A DNA stretch of 37,585 bases from an uncultured Desulfobulbaceae bacterium. Lineage in GTDB: Bacteria; Desulfobacterota; Desulfobulbia; Desulfobulbales; Desulfobulbaceae. This document shows positions 1 through 7,927 of the stretch, piece after piece. Every line of letters begins with the position of its first letter. The stretch's first letter is position 1. The translations under genes were made by a program, and so were the position numbers. The notes beneath the pieces were generated by a model that was not told the DNA's origin, did no database searches, and was given only the letters and a program-made list of their open reading frames with translations. The stretch is from contig CAMYLK010000022.1 of the NCBI GenBank assembly GCA_947259225.1, positions 1-37,585 on the forward strand, in the 5' to 3' direction.

Positions 1-89
1 ATGCAGAAATTAACAATGACTTGCTCGTAGGAGATTTCAAGAGCAATGATCTCTACTTTTTTGCATTAAACATAAGCTGGAAGTTATAA
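1..89 (+). CDS. 3' end of a gene, probably an outer-membrane beta-barrel protein (partial)
   Basis: An open frame beginning at base 3 runs to a TAA at 87-89 and would continue upstream of the window. The last residues, LYFFALNISWKL, show hydrophobic residues alternating at positions -1, -3, -5, -7 and -9 with a tryptophan at -3. This is the usual C-terminal beta-signal of proteins inserted by the BAM complex. Only 28 residues are visible, so the family cannot be named. A strong hairpin terminator follows at 171-210 on the same strand, which supports a real gene end here. Confidence 0.5.
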   Translation, partial: AEINNDLLVGDFKSNDLYFFALNISWKL

Positions 90-170
90 GAAAATCGATA
101 CTTGCTTCAGCCTTGCCTGATACGCGGTCTGACGTTTTACTGGTAATTTTTTTCATAAATAGCTGAATAA

Positions 171-210
171 AAAACCCTCGGTGTTTGTATTACACCGGGG
201 GTTTTTCTTC
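171..210 (+). terminator. Rho-independent terminator after the partial upstream gene
   Basis: Arms at 171-183 and 193-205 pair over 13 positions with one G-T wobble around a 9-nt loop, and the right arm runs into a T-rich tract. The left arm starts with an A-run, so the hairpin may also work leftward for the decayed gene copy at 210-290. Confidence 0.8.
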
Positions 211-290
211 TACTCCAGGCATTTAACGTTATAGTCTATAACGCCCCATGGAGGAGGTGCTAGTTTTCCTTTTCGACAGGAACTTCCCCC
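210..290 (-). pseudogene. Decayed 3' fragment of a paralogue of the 6643-7023 gene
   Basis: Read on the minus strand, this stretch ends in WGVIDYNVKCLE followed by TAG, the same C-terminus as the intact gene at 6643-7023. Just upstream, the residues EVPVE are recognisable in a different frame. One base is missing and a GAG codon has become TAG, so no continuous frame exists. Homology fades near base 290 and there is no 5' part of the gene. It is either the remnant of a duplicated gene or a duplicated gene end left by insertion of the efflux operon. Confidence 0.7.
220..250 (+). repeat. 31-bp direct repeat, left copy, with a 17-nt perfect palindrome
   Basis: Bases 220-250 are identical to 6653-6683 in the same orientation. 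The core holds CGTTATAG-T-CTATAACG, a palindrome with 8-bp arms, at 227-243. Sequence on either side is only partly alike, so the 31 bp stand out as better conserved than their flanks. The two copies bracket the whole RND efflux operon. Confidence 0.85.
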
Positions 291-472
291 CTTACTACTG
301 AGTGAACATTTATCGCTCCTCTTTAATCAACAATGAGTAATTAACATATTGACTTTCATAAACTATAGCAGTTGAGAACTATTTGTGATAAAGAATCGTT
401 ATTCACTCCCAAAATTATGCAGCATTTGTTTTTATTTATTTCGTTCATGAATAATGAAAATAAGGATCACGA
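251..472. other. Intergenic stretch before the efflux operon
   Basis: Beyond the decayed gene fragment the sequence becomes AT-rich and holds no open frame. A TTGACT hexamer at 349-354 could be a -35 box, but no convincing -10 box lies 16-18 bases downstream, so I do not call a promoter. The efflux operon promoter is expected somewhere here. Confidence 0.4.
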
Positions 473-1723
473 ATGAGCATTCCACGATTTACCAAAACTA
501 TATTTCTTTCCTTTGTCGTTGCAATCATAGCATGCGTCCCTGTGTCCACCATGGCAGAAAAAAAACAGGAGGCTGCTGACCAGGCACCACTGGCGCCTGA
601 GGTAACAGTCATCAAAACAGTCCCGCAAGACACGCCTGTAGCCATTGAATTTGTCGGCAAGACAGTGAGCTCACGTCGTGTGGAGATAAGATCGCGGGTC
701 GAGGGTTTTCTTGAAAAACGGCTCTATACTGAAGGTTCAATGGTCCAGGAAGGTGATGTCCTTTTCCAGATGGACCAGAAACCTTTTCAGGCTGACCTGC
801 GGGCCGCTAAGGCTGAACTTGACCAGCATTTTGCCCGGCTGGAAACTGCCGAAGCAAATCTCAAACGCGTCAAACCCCTGGCTGAAAAAAATGCTGTTTC
901 CCAAAAAGACCTTGATGATGCAATTGGTACCTACAGAACTTCAGCTGCTGCTGTTGAAGTTTCCAGGGCCAAGGTGTTCCAGGCGGAACTGAACCTGGGA
1001 TATACCACGATCATATCACCGGTTACCGGCCTGTCCAGCTTTGCCATACAGCAGGAAGGAGCCTATATCGGGTATGGAGGTCCTGACAGCCTGCTCACCT
1101 ATGTGGCCCAGCTGGATCCCATGTGGGTTGAATTCAGCGTTTCGGAAAACCAGATACTCAGGTCCCGCAGGGATGTTGAACAGGGTATTACGCAACATCC
1201 TGAGCATGGTGAATTCGAAGTTGAAGTTATCCTGGCCGACGGTACGGTCTTTCCCAATAAAGGAAGGATAACCTTTGCCGATGCCTCGCTCAGTGAAGAG
1301 ACAGGAACTTTTCTGATACGGGCGGAAGTAGAAAATAAAGTGACCGCGGATACTGCCCTGGATATGGATTTACTGCAGGATGAGAGCCATGCAGTCAGGG
1401 AGACATTGCGACCCGGTCAGTTCGTGCGGGCACGCCTGCATGGCATGATACGGCCCAATGCCATCCTGGTGCCGCAGCGGGCAGTGCAGCAGGGTTCCAA
1501 GGGCAGTTTTGTCTGGGTTGTTGACGAGGAAGGCAAGGCCCAGTTCCAGCCGGTCACTATCGGCCCGTGGCACGAAGATCAATGGTTTGTCGACCAGGGG
1601 CTAGAAGGTGGTGAAACGGTCGTGGTTAACGGAGCGCTGAAACTGCGGGCCGGGGTGGAGGTCAGTATTGTTGAGGCTGAGGAAGAGAAGAAAGAAGAAG
1701 GGACGCAAACTGGGAAGAACTAG
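473..1723 (+). CDS. RND efflux periplasmic adaptor (membrane fusion protein, AcrA/MexA-type)
   Basis: This 416-residue protein joins an inner-membrane RND pump to an outer-membrane channel and is expected to act in the periplasm. The N-terminus is a signal sequence; IIAC at residues 18-21 fits a lipobox, and STMA before EKK (about residue 29) fits a signal peptidase I site, so it may be either a lipoprotein or a soluble protein. The order is typical: a lipoyl-like half (EGDVLFQMD), a coiled-coil hairpin (about residues 100-165, rich in A, K, E and L), the second lipoyl half (NLGYTTIISPVTG), a beta-barrel domain and a membrane-proximal domain (RPNAILVPQRAVQQG). AAGGA lies 7 bases before the ATG. 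The pump and channel genes follow. Substrate cannot be predicted. Confidence 0.93.
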   Translation: MSIPRFTKTIFLSFVVAIIACVPVSTMAEKKQEAADQAPLAPEVTVIKTVPQDTPVAIEFVGKTVSSRRVEIRSRVEGFLEKRLYTEGSMVQEGDVLFQMDQKPFQADLRAAKAELDQHFARLETAEANLKRVKPLAEKNAVSQKDLDDAIGTYRTSAAAVEVSRAKVFQAELNLGYTTIISPVTGLSSFAIQQEGAYIGYGGPDSLLTYVAQLDPMWVEFSVSENQILRSRRDVEQGITQHPEHGEFEVEVILADGTVFPNKGRITFADASLSEETGTFLIRAEVENKVTADTALDMDLLQDESHAVRETLRPGQFVRARLHGMIRPNAILVPQRAVQQGSKGSFVWVVDEEGKAQFQPVTIGPWHEDQWFVDQGLEGGETVVVNGALKLRAGVEVSIVEAEEEKKEEGTQTGKN

Positions 1724-1734
1724 ATATATTAAGT

Positions 1735-1913
1735 AATTCCGAAGCACGAATATCGAAACACTAAACAAATTCAAATGACAAAAAGACTAAATGTTCTAAA
1801 CAGAAACTTCTGGTTATGTTTGTTTAAAGTTTTGTTGTATTAGAAATTCGATTTTGTTTCGAATTTCGATATTAGAATTTAGGATTTAATAGTTGAAACT
1901 ACTATTCTTATTT
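1735..1913. repeat. AT-rich imperfect palindrome, copy A of a dispersed family
   Basis: The gap between the adaptor and pump genes is almost entirely one long imperfect inverted repeat. Outer arms aatatcgaaa at 1749-1758 and tttcgatatt at 1864-1873 are exactly complementary, and pairing continues inward with mismatches. The left half (about 1761-1780) matches copy B near 11500-11520 at 15 of 17 positions over its best part. It has no coding capacity. It resembles a MITE-like or REP-like element. Confidence 0.75.
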
Positions 1914-1929
1914 AACTAGAGAAAATTCC

Positions 1930-4900
1930 GTGATTTCCTCAACCTTCATAAAGCGGCCAATCCTGTCAACTGTTCTTTCCATCGTTGTGGTCATTGCCGG
2001 GTTTGTCTCCATGTCCGGCCTGCCCATCAACCAGTACCCTGCCATTACGCCGGTGCAGGTGACGGTCAGTGCAAGCTATCCTGGAGCTGATGCAGAAACA
2101 GTGGCCAACACGGTTGCCGCACCCATCGAGACCCAGGTGAACGGCGTTGATAACATGCTGTACATGCAGTCGACCTCCTCGGCAACCGGCCAGATGACAC
2201 TCACAGTTTTCTTTGATATCGATACAGACCCTGATACTGCCGAGGTGCAGGTGAACAACCGGGTCAGCCTGGCGCTGCCGGAGCTCCCCGATACGGTACG
2301 CAGTACAGGGGTCAAGGTTGAGAAGCGTTCAGCCAGCACACTCATGCTGATCGGTATCTATTCGCCTGATGGGCGATACGATGAGAAGTATATCGGCAAC
2401 TACGCCAACCTCTATATCCTTGACGCCCTTAAGCGTGTACCCGGAGCAAACCAGGCCCAGATCATGGGCCTGCCGGACCTGGCTATGCGCATCTGGCTGC
2501 AGCCGGACCGCATGGCCAGCCTTGGAATCACTCCCAGTGACATCCAGAGGGCGGTCAGCCAGCAGAACCAGCAGTTCGGGGCCGGGAGTCTGGGCCAATC
2601 ACCTACTAATGAACCGGTTGAAATGACCTTCCCGGTTGTCACGGGCGGCCGGTTTTCGGAACCGGAAGAGTTTGACAACATCATTCTGCGGGCCGATCCT
2701 CAGGGCACGGCTATAGTTCGTATTAAGGATATCGGACGGTCTGAGGTGGGCCAGAAAAGCTACATGCTCCGCTCGACTTTAAACGGCAGTCCGGCAACTT
2801 TTATCGCAGTGTACCAGCAGCCCGGTTCCAATGCCCTGGAAGTAGCGCAAAATGTAGGCCTGATGATGGAAGACCTCAAAAAGAGCTTTCCTGAAGGTAT
2901 TGATTACACAATTTCCTTTGATACCACCAAGGTGATCGAAGCATCCATAGACGAGGTTAAAGAGACCCTGATAATTGCCATTATCCTGGTTGTACTGGTG
3001 ACCTACATATTCCTGCAGAAGGTAAATACCACGCTTATCCCGACCATTGCCATCTTTGTGTCCGTGGTCGGCACCTTTATCGGCATGGCGGCCATGGGTT
3101 TCTCGATCAACCTGCTAACCCTGTTTGGGCTGGTACTGGCCATCGGTATTGTCTGCGATGATGCTATTGTGGTGGTGGAAAATGTTGAACGTAATATTGA
3201 CGAGTTCGGCCTGTCACCAATAGAGGCTACCTTCAGGGCTATGGAGGAAGTCACCGGCCCGGTCATTGCGACTACCCTGGTGCTGATAGCTGTCTTTGTA
3301 CCGGTGGCGTTCCTGGGCGGTACAACAGGGGTGCTCTACCGTCAGTTCGCCATTACTATTGCTATTTCTGTGGCTATCTCAAGCTTCGTGGCCCTGACCC
3401 TGACTCCGGCACTGGCTGCCATTCTGATCAAGCCATCAAAAGGGAAACCCCGTGGTTTTTTCAAATGGTTCAACACGTTTATTGACGTGACCACCAAACA
3501 TTATGCCGGCGGCGTCAGCCTGACCATGAAACGAAAATTTATTGCCCTGGCACTGCTTGGCGGAATGCTTTTCGCTACGTATACTCTTTTCAAGGTGATA
3601 CCCGGCAGCTTTGTTCCGGCAGAAGACCAGGGGTATATCTTTGCCGCCGTAATATTACCCGACGGGTCAAGCCTCGACCGCAGCCAGAAACTTACCCAGC
3701 AGGTGGCGGAGATTTTTGCCGAACACCCGTCAGTAAAGGATTACTCGGCCCTGGCCGGATACAGCCTTCTGGACGGCCAGTTCAAGACCAACTCAGGCAC
3801 AGTCTTTATTTCGCTTAAGGATTTCGGAGAAAGAAGCGATCCCGAGATGAAGGTCGGGGCACTGTTCGATTTTGTTGCTCCACGGTTGGCCAAGCTGCAG
3901 GATGGTATAGCATTGCCTATAAACCCACCTTCAATACCCGGCCTTGGTACCCAGGGCGGTTTTGAATTCTGGCTGCAGAACCGCGGCCAGGGTGGTGTGG
4001 CAAGGCTTGCCGAGGTAGCACAGGAGATTATCGCCAAAGCCGATGAACGACCTGAGGTGACGAGACTCAACACGACAATCAATGCGGCATCTCGCCAGCT
4101 GAAAGCCAATGTTGACCGATCCAGGGCCGAGACCATGGGTGTTTCCGTGCCCGACGTCTATGCTTCCCTGCAGACCCTGTTCGGCTCCCTTTTTGTCAGC
4201 CAGTACAACAAGTATGGCCGGGTCTGGCAGGTCATCCTGCAGGCAGAACCCGAATTCCGCAAAAGACCTGAAGATATCCAGAATATCTATGTAAGACAGA
4301 GCGGCGGCGAGATGGTGCCCCTGAGTGCTGTGGTGACCACTGAGTATAAAACCGGCGCTGACCTGCTGCCGCGCTTTAACGGCTTCATGGCGGCAAAGAT
4401 CACAGGTGATGCCGATACCGGCTTCAGTTCCGGCCAGTCGATCAGCACCATGGAAGAGGTCGCAGGTCAGGTGATGCCGGACGGATTTACCTATTCCTGG
4501 TCCGGCCAGGCCTTTGAGGAAAAGAAATCAAGCGGCTCTTCAGCAATTATTTTCGTTTTTGCCCTGGGCATGGTGTTTCTCATCCTGGCTGCCCAGTACG
4601 AACAATGGTCATTGCCTCTTGCAGTCATAACGGCAGTACCTTTCGGCATATTCGGGGCCCTTGTTGCTGTCTGGCTGCGCGGAATGGAAAATGATGTCTA
4701 TTTCCAGATCGGCCTGGTGACCCTCATCGGCCTGTCGGCCAAGAATGCTATTTTAATCGTCGAGTTTGCCGAGCTCAAATACAACGAAGGGCTCAAACCC
4801 TTTGACGCGGCTCTTGAGGCGGCCCGGCTCCGCCTGCGACCGATCCTCATGACCTCGCTCTCCTTTATCCTCGGCGCCATGCCCTTGGTTCTGGCAACCG

Positions 4901-5106
4901 GGGCAGGAGCAGCGGCAAGGCACTCCATCGGCACCGGTATCATCGGCGGAATGATAGGGGCCACCACCCTGGCCCTTTTCTTTGTGCCGCTCTTCTATTT
5001 TATCATCACCAGCATCAAGGAGAAAGTTTCAGGGGAAAAGTCTGGCGCACCTGATGATTCCTCTCCGGCAGTACCGGTAGCGGATAATGACGGGGAGGCG
5101 AGCTGA
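1930..5106 (+). CDS. RND multidrug efflux pump, HAE1 family (AcrB/MexB-type)
   Basis: This 1058-residue inner-membrane proton/drug antiporter has the full length of the family. TM4 contains the paired aspartates in IGIVCDDAIVVVEN; the relay lysine is present in LIGLSAKNAILIVEF and the TM11 threonine in GGMIGATTLALFF, so the proton relay is intact. Two large periplasmic loops are present. The start is GTG, giving ISSTFIKRPILSTVLS, which matches the usual N-terminus of the family; the ribosome site before it is weak. The gene is 206 bp from the adaptor gene, with repeat copy A between, and its stop lies one base before the start of the channel gene. It acts with the flanking genes as one trimeric export machine. 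Confidence 0.95.
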   Translation: MISSTFIKRPILSTVLSIVVVIAGFVSMSGLPINQYPAITPVQVTVSASYPGADAETVANTVAAPIETQVNGVDNMLYMQSTSSATGQMTLTVFFDIDTDPDTAEVQVNNRVSLALPELPDTVRSTGVKVEKRSASTLMLIGIYSPDGRYDEKYIGNYANLYILDALKRVPGANQAQIMGLPDLAMRIWLQPDRMASLGITPSDIQRAVSQQNQQFGAGSLGQSPTNEPVEMTFPVVTGGRFSEPEEFDNIILRADPQGTAIVRIKDIGRSEVGQKSYMLRSTLNGSPATFIAVYQQPGSNALEVAQNVGLMMEDLKKSFPEGIDYTISFDTTKVIEASIDEVKETLIIAIILVVLVTYIFLQKVNTTLIPTIAIFVSVVGTFIGMAAMGFSINLLTLFGLVLAIGIVCDDAIVVVENVERNIDEFGLSPIEATFRAMEEVTGPVIATTLVLIAVFVPVAFLGGTTGVLYRQFAITIAISVAISSFVALTLTPALAAILIKPSKGKPRGFFKWFNTFIDVTTKHYAGGVSLTMKRKFIALALLGGMLFATYTLFKVIPGSFVPAEDQGYIFAAVILPDGSSLDRSQKLTQQVAEIFAEHPSVKDYSALAGYSLLDGQFKTNSGTVFISLKDFGERSDPEMKVGALFDFVAPRLAKLQDGIALPINPPSIPGLGTQGGFEFWLQNRGQGGVARLAEVAQEIIAKADERPEVTRLNTTINAASRQLKANVDRSRAETMGVSVPDVYASLQTLFGSLFVSQYNKYGRVWQVILQAEPEFRKRPEDIQNIYVRQSGGEMVPLSAVVTTEYKTGADLLPRFNGFMAAKITGDADTGFSSGQSISTMEEVAGQVMPDGFTYSWSGQAFEEKKSSGSSAIIFVFALGMVFLILAAQYEQWSLPLAVITAVPFGIFGALVAVWLRGMENDVYFQIGLVTLIGLSAKNAILIVEFAELKYNEGLKPFDAALEAARLRLRPILMTSLSFILGAMPLVLATGAGAAARHSIGTGIIGGMIGATTLALFFVPLFYFIITSIKEKVSGEKSGAPDDSSPAVPVADNDGEAS

Positions 5107-5107
5107 T

Positions 5108-6574
5108 ATGAAACGCGTATTGACATTCCTCCTCTGTTTGAGCCTCACCTTGCCCGGATGTGCAGTCGGCCCTGATTATGAACCTCCTTTTGTTGATTTT
5201 CCGGAGACCTGGCGCATATCACCGGAGGTATCAGCAGACACAGCCAATACAGAGTGGTGGGAACAATTCCAGGACCCTGTGTTAAATGACCTGATCCATA
5301 CCGCCCTGCTGGAGAACAAGGATATCCGCATTGCTGCAGCACGCATGGAGCAGTTCATGGCCCAGGTGGATATTACCCGGTCAGGCTTTTACCCACAGGT
5401 TGGTTATGGGGCTTCCGGTTCAAGGGACCAGGCATCAAAAAATATTGTGCCGCAAGGAGTTGAGTCATTGACTGAAACCTGGCAGGCCACTTTGAATGTC
5501 GGCTGGGAGCTTGATGTATGGGGTCGACTGCGCCGGGCTACCGAGGCCGCGAAGGCAGACCTGCTGGCCGCAGAAGAGGGCCGGCGAACAATAATCCTCT
5601 CCCTGGTATCATCTGTAGCTGCGGGATATATTACTCTCAGGGGGCTTGACGCACAGCTGGTGATTGCCAGGGAGACAGTACAGTCGCGCAGGGAATCCCT
5701 GGACCTATTCAGCCTGCAGTTTGATGGCGGGGTGATTTCTGAAATTACCCTTGCCCAGGTCCGCTCTGAATACGAACAGGCCGTTGCTGCAGTTCCGGAA
5801 ATTGAGAGTCAGATCGCCCAGACAGAAAATTTACTCTCTATACTGCTTGGCAGAAAACCAGACTCCATCCACCGAGGCCTGCCGATCAACAAGCTGACCC
5901 TGGCATCTGTGCCGGCCGATATACCGTCAGATATACTGGCCAGGCGTCCGGACATACTGCAGGCAGAGCAGAACCTCATTGCGGCCAATGCGCTCATAGG
6001 TGTTGCCAAGGCCGAGTATTTTCCTCGCATCTCACTCACCGGCCTGGCCGGTGTAGCCAGCGGCGACCTTTCTACGTTGCTGGAAACTGATTCGCAGGTA
6101 TGGTCCATCGGCGGGGATGTGGTTGGAGCAATATTTACCGGTGGCGCGATCACTGCAGGCGTAAGACAGTCAGAAGCCTACTACAAAGAACTGCTTTCCA
6201 GATATCAGCAGGCAATATTGTCAGCTTTGCGCGAAGTCGAGGATGCCCTGGTAGCAACCCTGAAAGCCCGCGAAAAACTGCAGGCCCAGTTACGCAGGGT
6301 AAAGGCCCTGGACGATTACGCCAGCCTGGCCAAATTGCGTTATGATAACGGCTATTCAAGCTATATTGAGGTTCTGGATGCCCAGCGGTCCCTGTTTGAT
6401 TCAGAGCTCAATGCCGTTCAAACACAGACCGATGTGCTTGTCGGTATGATTAACACCTATAAGGCCATGGGCGGAGGCTGGGCTGCCCTGGCTGAGGAAA
6501 CGGCAGACACTGTTGATTTCCCCTCTCAGCAAAAAAACGATTCAAAAACCGAGTCTTCCGGTAAAGCAAAGTAG
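5108..6574 (+). CDS. Outer-membrane efflux lipoprotein (OprM/NodT-type TolC homologue)
   Basis: This 488-residue protein would form the outer-membrane and periplasmic channel of the tripartite pump. The N-terminus MKRVLTFLLCLSLTLPGC is a lipoprotein signal with lipobox LPGC and acylated Cys18, followed by AVGPDYEPP, the typical start of OprM-family proteins. Two repeated helical halves follow, with the WELDVWGRLRRATEAA motif in the first and SILARRPDI-type sequence (here DILARRPDIL) before the second. I chose ATG 5108 rather than an in-frame ATG at 5087, because 5108 gives an exact lipoprotein signal, follows the pump stop by one base and has GGGAGG upstream. The Asp/Glu/Lys-rich tail after about residue 465 is probably disordered. 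Confidence 0.93.
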   Translation: MKRVLTFLLCLSLTLPGCAVGPDYEPPFVDFPETWRISPEVSADTANTEWWEQFQDPVLNDLIHTALLENKDIRIAAARMEQFMAQVDITRSGFYPQVGYGASGSRDQASKNIVPQGVESLTETWQATLNVGWELDVWGRLRRATEAAKADLLAAEEGRRTIILSLVSSVAAGYITLRGLDAQLVIARETVQSRRESLDLFSLQFDGGVISEITLAQVRSEYEQAVAAVPEIESQIAQTENLLSILLGRKPDSIHRGLPINKLTLASVPADIPSDILARRPDILQAEQNLIAANALIGVAKAEYFPRISLTGLAGVASGDLSTLLETDSQVWSIGGDVVGAIFTGGAITAGVRQSEAYYKELLSRYQQAILSALREVEDALVATLKAREKLQAQLRRVKALDDYASLAKLRYDNGYSSYIEVLDAQRSLFDSELNAVQTQTDVLVGMINTYKAMGGGWAALAEETADTVDFPSQQKNDSKTESSGKAK

Positions 6575-6602
6575 AACAGTTCGGCAGAAGTCTGGAGGAC
6601 TG

Positions 6603-6640
6603 TGACCCTTATTTTTTGCAGTCGACAAAGGGTCTTTGTT
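6603..6640 (+). terminator. Probable terminator of the efflux operon
   Basis: GACCCTT at about 6604-6610 pairs with AAGGGTC at about 6628-6634 and is followed by TTTGTTTTTT. The loop is long (about 17 nt), so the hairpin is less compact than the one at 171-210, but its place after the last efflux gene fits. Confidence 0.6.
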
Positions 6641-6642
6641 TT

Positions 6643-7023
6643 TTACTCAAGACATTTAACGTTATAGTCTATAACGCCCCATGAGGGGAGATGCTCGCTT
6701 TCCGTTTCCACTGGCACCTCGCCCCTGAATTCTTTCTTTGCACCAGGCTGGTAGTTTTCAATATAGGCCCTGGCGACCGGCACGTGTTCCTTATAGTCGT
6801 CACTACTGAATGCTACCTGGATCTCAAGCTTTTTACAGAGGGCTCCTTTGGTTACATGACCGTATATCTCAAAGGCATCCTTGTTTTCGGTTGTCAGCTT
6901 ATGCTTCCATTTCACGTTCAGTTCATACCCCTTGACATTGAAGATGTGTGAGCCCTCACCAAATGCTGCATGGGGGATTATAATATAAAGGAGTGCGGTT
7001 ATTGTCAGTATTAGTGTTCTCAT
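6643..7023 (-). CDS. Small secreted protein of unknown function
   Basis: The 126-residue product starts with a clear signal peptide (MRTLILTITALLYIIIPHAAFGEG), so it is expected in the periplasm. The mature part has beta-rich stretches such as FEIYGHVTKGALCKKLEIQV and a YQPGAKKEFRGEVPV segment. That layout recalls FxLYD-like beta-sandwich domains, but this is only a resemblance. Two cysteines, one mid-protein and one four residues from the end, could form a disulfide. I chose the ATG at 7021-7023 because GGAGGGAG lies just upstream; a longer in-frame start exists at 7059 but would spoil the signal peptide. Its 3' end is duplicated at 210-290, on the other side of the efflux operon. Confidence 0.75.
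   Translation of the reverse strand: MRTLILTITALLYIIIPHAAFGEGSHIFNVKGYELNVKWKHKLTTENKDAFEIYGHVTKGALCKKLEIQVAFSSDDYKEHVPVARAYIENYQPGAKKEFRGEVPVETESEHLPSWGVIDYNVKCLE
6653..6683 (+). repeat. 31-bp direct repeat, right copy, inside the 3' end of the secreted-protein gene
   Basis: Identical to 220-250 in the same orientation. The 17-nt palindrome is at 6660-6676. Here it encodes part of the C-terminal WGVIDYNVK of the intact minus-strand gene. Confidence 0.85.
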
Positions 7024-7273
7024 GAATTCTCCTCCCTGGAGTGAATACGCAGTACACAAAAAAGTATTTCTTACGCTTTTGATAATATTAATAATAATTG
7101 AATTTTAAGAGAACAATGGAAAAAAATGTTCAACCTGTTGTGTATACTTTGACAGAGGTGGGATTGTAACAAGCCTCCCAACAGCAATTCCATTGCTTTC
7201 GGCACGATAAGGACTATAATTATCATTGAAGGAACAAGTTTTTCAACCTGAAACAATATTAAAATAATTCTCC

Positions 7274-7912
7274 ATGCTTTTCAGCCTTGCCGCCATATTT
7301 TTATCCTCTTTTGTCATCGCCCTGTCCGGAGCACTGATGCCGGGCCCCTTGCTGACTGTGACAGTGAGCGAGAGTACCCGCCGCGGGGCCATGGCGGGAC
7401 CGCTCATGATACTGGGGCACGGCATTCTCGAACTTGTCCTGGTTATAGCTCTGCTGGCCGGTCTTGCTCCTTTTCTGGTACGTGATGATGTGTTTATTTT
7501 CATTGCCCTTGCAGGTGGGGTAATCCTGATGTGGATGGCCCTTGCCATGTTCAGGAGCCTTCCCGCTTTGCAGCTTAAACTGGAAGTTGACGAGGAAAAA
7601 AAGAGCCAGAATCTCGTCCTTGCCGGTATCCTTTTCAGCCTGGCAAATCCCTACTGGACAATATGGTGGGCATCCATCGGGCTCGGCTACATTCTGAATT
7701 CTGTCAAATTCGGCATTCTAGGTGTTGCCGCCTTCTTTACCGGTCACATTCTGGCCGACCTGGCCTGGTATGCCTTCATTTCTATTGGTGTGGCAAAGGG
7801 AAGACGTTTTTTCAGTGACACCGTTTACCGCAGACTGATCGGTTGCTGTGCATCTTTCCTTATAGTCTTTGCTTGTTATTTCTTTTACAGCGGGATTGAA
7901 AAGCTCGTCTAG
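7274..7912 (+). CDS. LysE/RhtB-family amino-acid exporter
   Basis: This 212-residue integral membrane protein has about six hydrophobic segments. The first contains ALSGALMPGPLLTVTVSES, the conserved N-terminal signature of LysE/RhtB-type exporters (small residues followed by PGP). A second conserved region, LANPYWTIWWASIGLGYI, is also typical. Members export amino acids or related small molecules; the substrate is not predictable. The gene ends 15 bases before the large fusion protein at 7928 and may be cotranscribed with it. No good ribosome site precedes the ATG. Confidence 0.88.
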   Translation: MLFSLAAIFLSSFVIALSGALMPGPLLTVTVSESTRRGAMAGPLMILGHGILELVLVIALLAGLAPFLVRDDVFIFIALAGGVILMWMALAMFRSLPALQLKLEVDEEKKSQNLVLAGILFSLANPYWTIWWASIGLGYILNSVKFGILGVAAFFTGHILADLAWYAFISIGVAKGRRFFSDTVYRRLIGCCASFLIVFACYFFYSGIEKLV

Positions 7913-7927
7913 AGCTTCATTAATGCC

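Noticed and set aside
349..390. Promoter for the efflux operon
   Set aside because: TTGACT is present but no -10 hexamer is at a workable distance.
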